From Sutcliffiella horikoshii (lineage in GTDB: Bacteria; Bacillota; Bacilli; Bacillales; Bacillaceae_I), in the NCBI RefSeq assembly GCF_020524325.1, contig NZ_JAIVKY010000012.1, positions 1-64,000 of the forward strand: a stretch of 64,000 nt of DNA. The letters are read 5' to 3'. Shown one piece after another: positions 61,331 through 64,000 of this stretch. The stretch's first letter is position 1. The number at the start of each line of letters is the position of its first letter. The notes below the pieces were generated by a model that saw only the letters and a list, made by a program, of their open reading frames with translations, did no database searches and was not told the origin of the DNA. A program made the translations under genes and the position numbers.

Positions 61331-62069
61331 ATTTCCGATGATAGATAAGATTAGTGAACTGGGCCCGCTTATCTTTGTCCCGATACACCTTCATCATTTC
61401 CATTGAAAATATGCAGCATATCAGCCAGATCAATCCGACTGCATAGCCTGCCAATATGTCACTTGGATAATGTACTTGAAGATAGACCCTGCTTATACCA
61501 ACAAGGATGATAAGGATACCTAAAAGAGATATCGCAAGCATTCTCGTTTTAAAAAACCGCTTCTCTCTACCAATCAAATAGATGATAAAACCATATAAGA
61601 TGAAACTTCCCAACGCATGCCCACTCGGAAAACTATATCCACTCCCATCATACTCTGGAGCCAATGTAGGCCTTTCGCGCTGGAAAAAGTACTTCAAGAC
61701 TAATATAAACAATCCTCCACCAGTGATGGCAAGAAAGAAAAACACAACACCGAGTACATCTCTTTTTTTCAACCAAAGGAATAAAACCGTAAGCACGCTC
61801 GCAGCGGTTATCCACCAGACAGATCCGGTTTCCGTTACCAACCTTAACATGTTAGTCAGTGTTCCGCTTTCTATCAATTGAAAATAATCCATGATAACAT
61901 GGTCAAATGTAAACTTCTCCTGCTCCCATACATCCTCTGCCAATTCAAGGAACAAAGCTGTGGCGGAAATCATGAGTACTATCCCTGCAAGTATAAGCAA
62001 ACCAGGCGCCCATACTTTACTTAAATCAATCTGATCCTTCCAATAACGCACTTCCTCTTTTAAATTCAT
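61329..62069 (-). CDS. PAP2-family membrane phosphatase
   Basis: A 246-residue integral membrane phosphatase with about six helices. The three PAP2 motifs are KYFFQRERPTLAP (KxxxxxxRP), YSFPSGHALGS (PSGH) and SRVYLQVHYPSDILAG (SRxxxxxHxxxD). Members act on phosphatidic acid, phosphatidylglycerophosphate or undecaprenyl pyrophosphate; the substrate here is not determined. The active site faces outward. It starts with the ATG of MNLKEEVRYWKDQ behind GAGGGG. Confidence 0.9.
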   Translation of the reverse strand: MNLKEEVRYWKDQIDLSKVWAPGLLILAGIVLMISATALFLELAEDVWEQEKFTFDHVIMDYFQLIESGTLTNMLRLVTETGSVWWITAASVLTVLFLWLKKRDVLGVVFFFLAITGGGLFILVLKYFFQRERPTLAPEYDGSGYSFPSGHALGSFILYGFIIYLIGREKRFFKTRMLAISLLGILIILVGISRVYLQVHYPSDILAGYAVGLIWLICCIFSMEMMKVYRDKDKRAQFTNLIYHRK

Positions 62070-62163
62070 CCAATCCCCTCGTTTATGTGATAAGTGCCTA
62101 TTACCTTATTCCACTTCAGCGACTGGGTAAAACTTTTTAATAGGCCTGACGAATTCCAATAAA

Positions 62164-62202
62164 ATAAAAGAGGCCACCCGATGACATCGAGCAGCCCCTA
62201 TC
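62164..62202 (-). terminator. Terminator of the LysM-3D gene
   Basis: GGGGCTGCTCGATG-t-CATCGGGTGGCCTC followed by TTTTATTTT on the minus strand. Confidence 0.8.
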
Positions 62203-62208
62203 AATTTA

Positions 62209-63174
62209 TTACTTATAAACTTTTACTTGAACCTCTTGTACACCAAAGTTAATAGCATCTTGCTTGTCCGGAATGAAGATATCAATTTTGTTTCCTTTGA
62301 TTGCTCCACCAGTATCACCAGCAATTGCCTCACCATAACCTTCAACCCAAACTTTAGATCCTAAAGGAATAACATCTGGGTCAACAGAGATAACTTTCAT
62401 ATCAGGGTTTTCCAACAAGTTGATTCCTGTTGCAGTGATACCAGAACATCCTTCACAACTTGCAGTATAAGCAGTAGCTGTCATTGTTAATTCTTGCGCT
62501 ACTTCTGGATCAGCCGCTGTTTCTTCTTCTTCTTCTTCTGCTGGTTCCTCAGTTGGTGCTTCCTCTGCTGGCTCCTCTGTTACAGGCTCCTCAGCTGGTG
62601 CTTCTTCTGCTGGCTCTTCTGTTACAGGTTCTTCAGCCGGTGCTTCTTCTGCTGGTTCCTCTGTTACAGGCTCTTCAGCTGGTGCTTCTTCTGCTGGCTC
62701 TTCTGTTACAGGCTCCTCAGCTGGTGCTTCTTCTGCCGGCTCTTCTGTTACAGGCTCTTCAGCCGGTGCTTCTTTTTTTACAGGAGCTTCTGCAGGAACT
62801 GGATTTCCATCAACATAAATTACTAGATCGTCCCCTGCATAAATTAAATCAGGGTTTGAAATGGAATTCCATTCTGCTAATTTTTGATAAGTAACACCTT
62901 CATAGTTCTGAGAGATTCCCCATAGCGTGTCACCTTTTTCAATTTTGTAGCGTTCAGATAAAGCCACTTTTAATTGATCTTGTGGATGGATTACGTCACT
63001 TGATAGACCATTCCACTCTTTAATTTCTTCTACTGATATATTGTTCGCTTTAGCAATGTCCCAAAGCGTGTCGCCTTTCTTTACCGTAACTTCTGCAGCA
63101 GAGGCATTTGCACCTAAACTAAACGTACCTGCAAGGGCCGCTGCCGTTACCAAAGAAACCATGCTCTTTTTCAT
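62209..63174 (-). CDS. Secreted LysM and 3D-domain cell wall protein (YocH-like)
   Basis: 321 residues. A signal peptide ends ANASAA (about 27), followed by two LysM domains (VTVKKGDTLWDIAKANN and YKIEKGDTLWGISQNY) that bind peptidoglycan. A Pro/Glu linker of five 14-residue repeats spans about 133-208. The C-terminal 3D domain has the three aspartates and MTATAYTASC, GSKVWVEGYG and AGDTGGAIKGNKIDIFI. This lytic-transglycosylase-like module and layout match B. subtilis YocH, a member of the WalKR regulon. A WalR-like box lies upstream. Confidence 0.92.
   Translation of the reverse strand: MKKSMVSLVTAAALAGTFSLGANASAAEVTVKKGDTLWDIAKANNISVEEIKEWNGLSSDVIHPQDQLKVALSERYKIEKGDTLWGISQNYEGVTYQKLAEWNSISNPDLIYAGDDLVIYVDGNPVPAEAPVKKEAPAEEPVTEEPAEEAPAEEPVTEEPAEEAPAEEPVTEEPAEEAPAEEPVTEEPAEEAPAEEPVTEEPAEEAPTEEPAEEEEEETAADPEVAQELTMTATAYTASCEGCSGITATGINLLENPDMKVISVDPDVIPLGSKVWVEGYGEAIAGDTGGAIKGNKIDIFIPDKQDAINFGVQEVQVKVYK
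62550..62777 (-). repeat. In-gene 42-bp tandem repeat (14-residue Pro/Glu unit)
   Basis: Five copies of the unit APAEEPVTEEPAEE plus a partial sixth. The copies differ only at a few third positions (for example gct/gcc, ctc/ctt), so they arose by recent tandem duplication. Confidence 0.9.
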
Positions 63175-63248
63175 ACTAAATACCTCCTATGTATTTGACT
63201 CAGTGTTCTAATCATAACATGGTTCTGGTAGTTTCAAAGAACAGTAGA

Positions 63249-63265
63249 ATAACATTTAGGTTACG
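63249..63265 (-). promoter_or_regulatory. WalR-like binding site
   Basis: Minus strand CGTAAC-ctaaa-TGTTAT, one mismatch from the WalR direct repeat TGTWAH-N5-TGTWAH, 75 bp before the LysM-3D start. Confidence 0.6.
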
Positions 63266-63298
63266 TAGATAACGGGTATATTAAGGGATTATTACGAC

Positions 63299-63327
63299 TT
63301 TTCCTTATATTAGAAGTATAAGGAAAA
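63299..63327. other. Perfect 11-bp inverted repeat
   Basis: TTTTCCTTATA-ttagaag-TATAAGGAAAA. No T-tract follows on either strand, so it is not an obvious terminator. It lies between the WalR-like box and the terminator of the next gene. Confidence 0.7.
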
Positions 63328-63354
63328 CTATTCTAATAGAGGATTATTACACCA

Positions 63355-63397
63355 CAAAAATAGAGCCCAGCTTGGAATTTCTCCAACGTTGAGCTCT
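63355..63397 (-). terminator. Terminator of the methyltransferase gene
   Basis: GAGCTCAACGTTGG-agaaatt-CCAAGCTGGGCTC followed by TATTTTTG on the minus strand. Confidence 0.8.
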
Positions 63398-63408
63398 TTC
63401 ATCAAGGT

Positions 63409-63999
63409 TTACTTCAATTTTGTAAAAGTAATTTGATACCAGCCACCTTCTTTGATAACCGGCTGCATTTTTTCCACTTTAAGCTCTGCCGCATCTGCGA
63501 GTTGTTTGAGATCATCCTCGGAAGGCAGAGGGTATAAATTATCGAACGCGGTAAAGAAGCTGTTGAACACACTGGAAAACTGACCACCATGTTTGGAGTT
63601 GTGTATAGGAGACACCACAGATAATGTTCCTTTAGGAGGCAACCACTCACTAATCTTCTTAAACAACTCCGTCCGATCATCAGGAGATATATAATGAAGG
63701 ATGTTGTTTAACATGACAAAATCCACCTTATCTTCTGGAGACCATTTATGAACATCCTCACAAACAATTTCAACCTGTTTTTGCTTTTGACAGTTTTTAC
63801 TCGCTTCCTCTGCTACATCCTCATTAAGTTCGATTCCAAGCATCTGCGCTTTCGGGAACTTTTGCGAAAGCTTTAACAAATAGCCTCCGCTACCACACCC
63901 GACATCTACCACCGTATTTGGCTTGGCTTTTTTCATTACCTTCATCACTCTAGGAATAGCCAGCTGCTCTAAAAGGGAAGAGGTTTGCGCAACAACCAT
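63409..63999 (-). CDS. Class I SAM-dependent methyltransferase (possibly 5'-truncated by the window)
   Basis: 196 residues visible. The SAM-binding motif I VVDVGCGSGGYLLKLSQ is at about residue 31, the acidic end of strand beta-2 in MLGIELNEDVAEEA, EDVHKW and motif IV DFVMLNNILHYI. The ATG at 63997-63999 touches the end of the window, so the true start may lie beyond it; in related proteins an N-terminal helical or dimerisation region often precedes motif I. The substrate is not predictable. Confidence 0.8.
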   Translation of the reverse strand: MVVAQTSSLLEQLAIPRVMKVMKKAKPNTVVDVGCGSGGYLLKLSQKFPKAQMLGIELNEDVAEEASKNCQKQKQVEIVCEDVHKWSPEDKVDFVMLNNILHYISPDDRTELFKKISEWLPPKGTLSVVSPIHNSKHGGQFSSVFNSFFTAFDNLYPLPSEDDLKQLADAAELKVEKMQPVIKEGGWYQITFTKLK

Positions 64000-64000
64000 T

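Noticed and set aside
62484-62894. Open frames of up to 136 codons on the plus strand across the LysM-3D gene
   Set aside because: They are Leu-rich shadows of the 42-bp Pro/Glu repeat; no ribosome binding site and no family resemblance.

Overview
The window comes from the chromosome of an AT-rich, endospore-forming member of the Bacillaceae. The evidence is a GerA-type germinant receptor operon, an alpha/beta-type small acid-soluble spore protein, a Spo0E-like phosphatase, SigI/RsgI, a Bacillus-type Ku/LigD pair, CtsR-controlled clpE, SAM (S-box) riboswitches and strong AGGAGG ribosome binding sites. No rRNA, tRNA, CRISPR array or prophage was recognised. All product names rest on reading motifs by eye and on recalled family knowledge; no database was searched.

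Layout. 1-5.4 kb: the 3' tail of an unknown gene, a YkvI-like transporter, and a methionine operon metY-metX-hom (minus strand) behind an S-box. 5.4-7.8 kb: clpE with two CtsR boxes overlapping its promoter. 8.3-18.1 kb: cell-wall and housekeeping genes (two polysaccharide-deacetylase-like proteins, a second MurE-like ligase, an M3 oligoendopeptidase, a MarR regulator, a ZIP metal transporter, a Spo0E-like protein, a CBS/ACT protein, CoA-disulfide reductase). 18.6-27.4 kb: a complete methionine salvage locus (mtnWXBD, mtnE, mtnU, mtnKA) with two more S-boxes and a cold-shock gene in the middle. Together with metYX-hom, about 14 kb of the window serves sulfur amino acid supply and the recycling of methylthioribose, all sensed through SAM.

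28-44 kb: an ArsR-DUF2087 regulator, Ogt, a four-PAS histidine kinase, a B12/radical-SAM protein, small hydrophilic proteins, a Ktr-type potassium channel, a SASP, RsgI/SigI, an SDR reductase, Ku and LigD, and a YeiH-type transporter. 44.8-54.4 kb: an orphan pair of ABC permeases, an MscS channel, a nuclease-helicase fusion and gerXA-XB-XC. 54.5-56.0 kb: an IS3-family element. 56.5-64 kb: an alpha/beta hydrolase, kynU-kynB, small secreted or hypothetical proteins, a PAP2 phosphatase, a LysM-3D cell-wall protein and a methyltransferase that reaches the window edge.

The most unusual feature is a dispersed, GC-rich intergenic repeat of about 125-135 bp, present in more than a dozen full or broken copies in two related types (A and B). 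Every good copy folds into one long interrupted stem. The stem is kept by compensatory changes between copies, while two unpaired blocks (AGACCCC and GAGGAGG) hardly vary. Copies often occur as an inverted A-spacer-B pair, and two such composites with the same spacer lie in opposite orientation 48 kb apart. One copy has been split by the IS3 element and another by a small element with inverted ends that itself carries a further copy. This looks like a mobile or structured-RNA repeat family and is the best candidate here for something undescribed.
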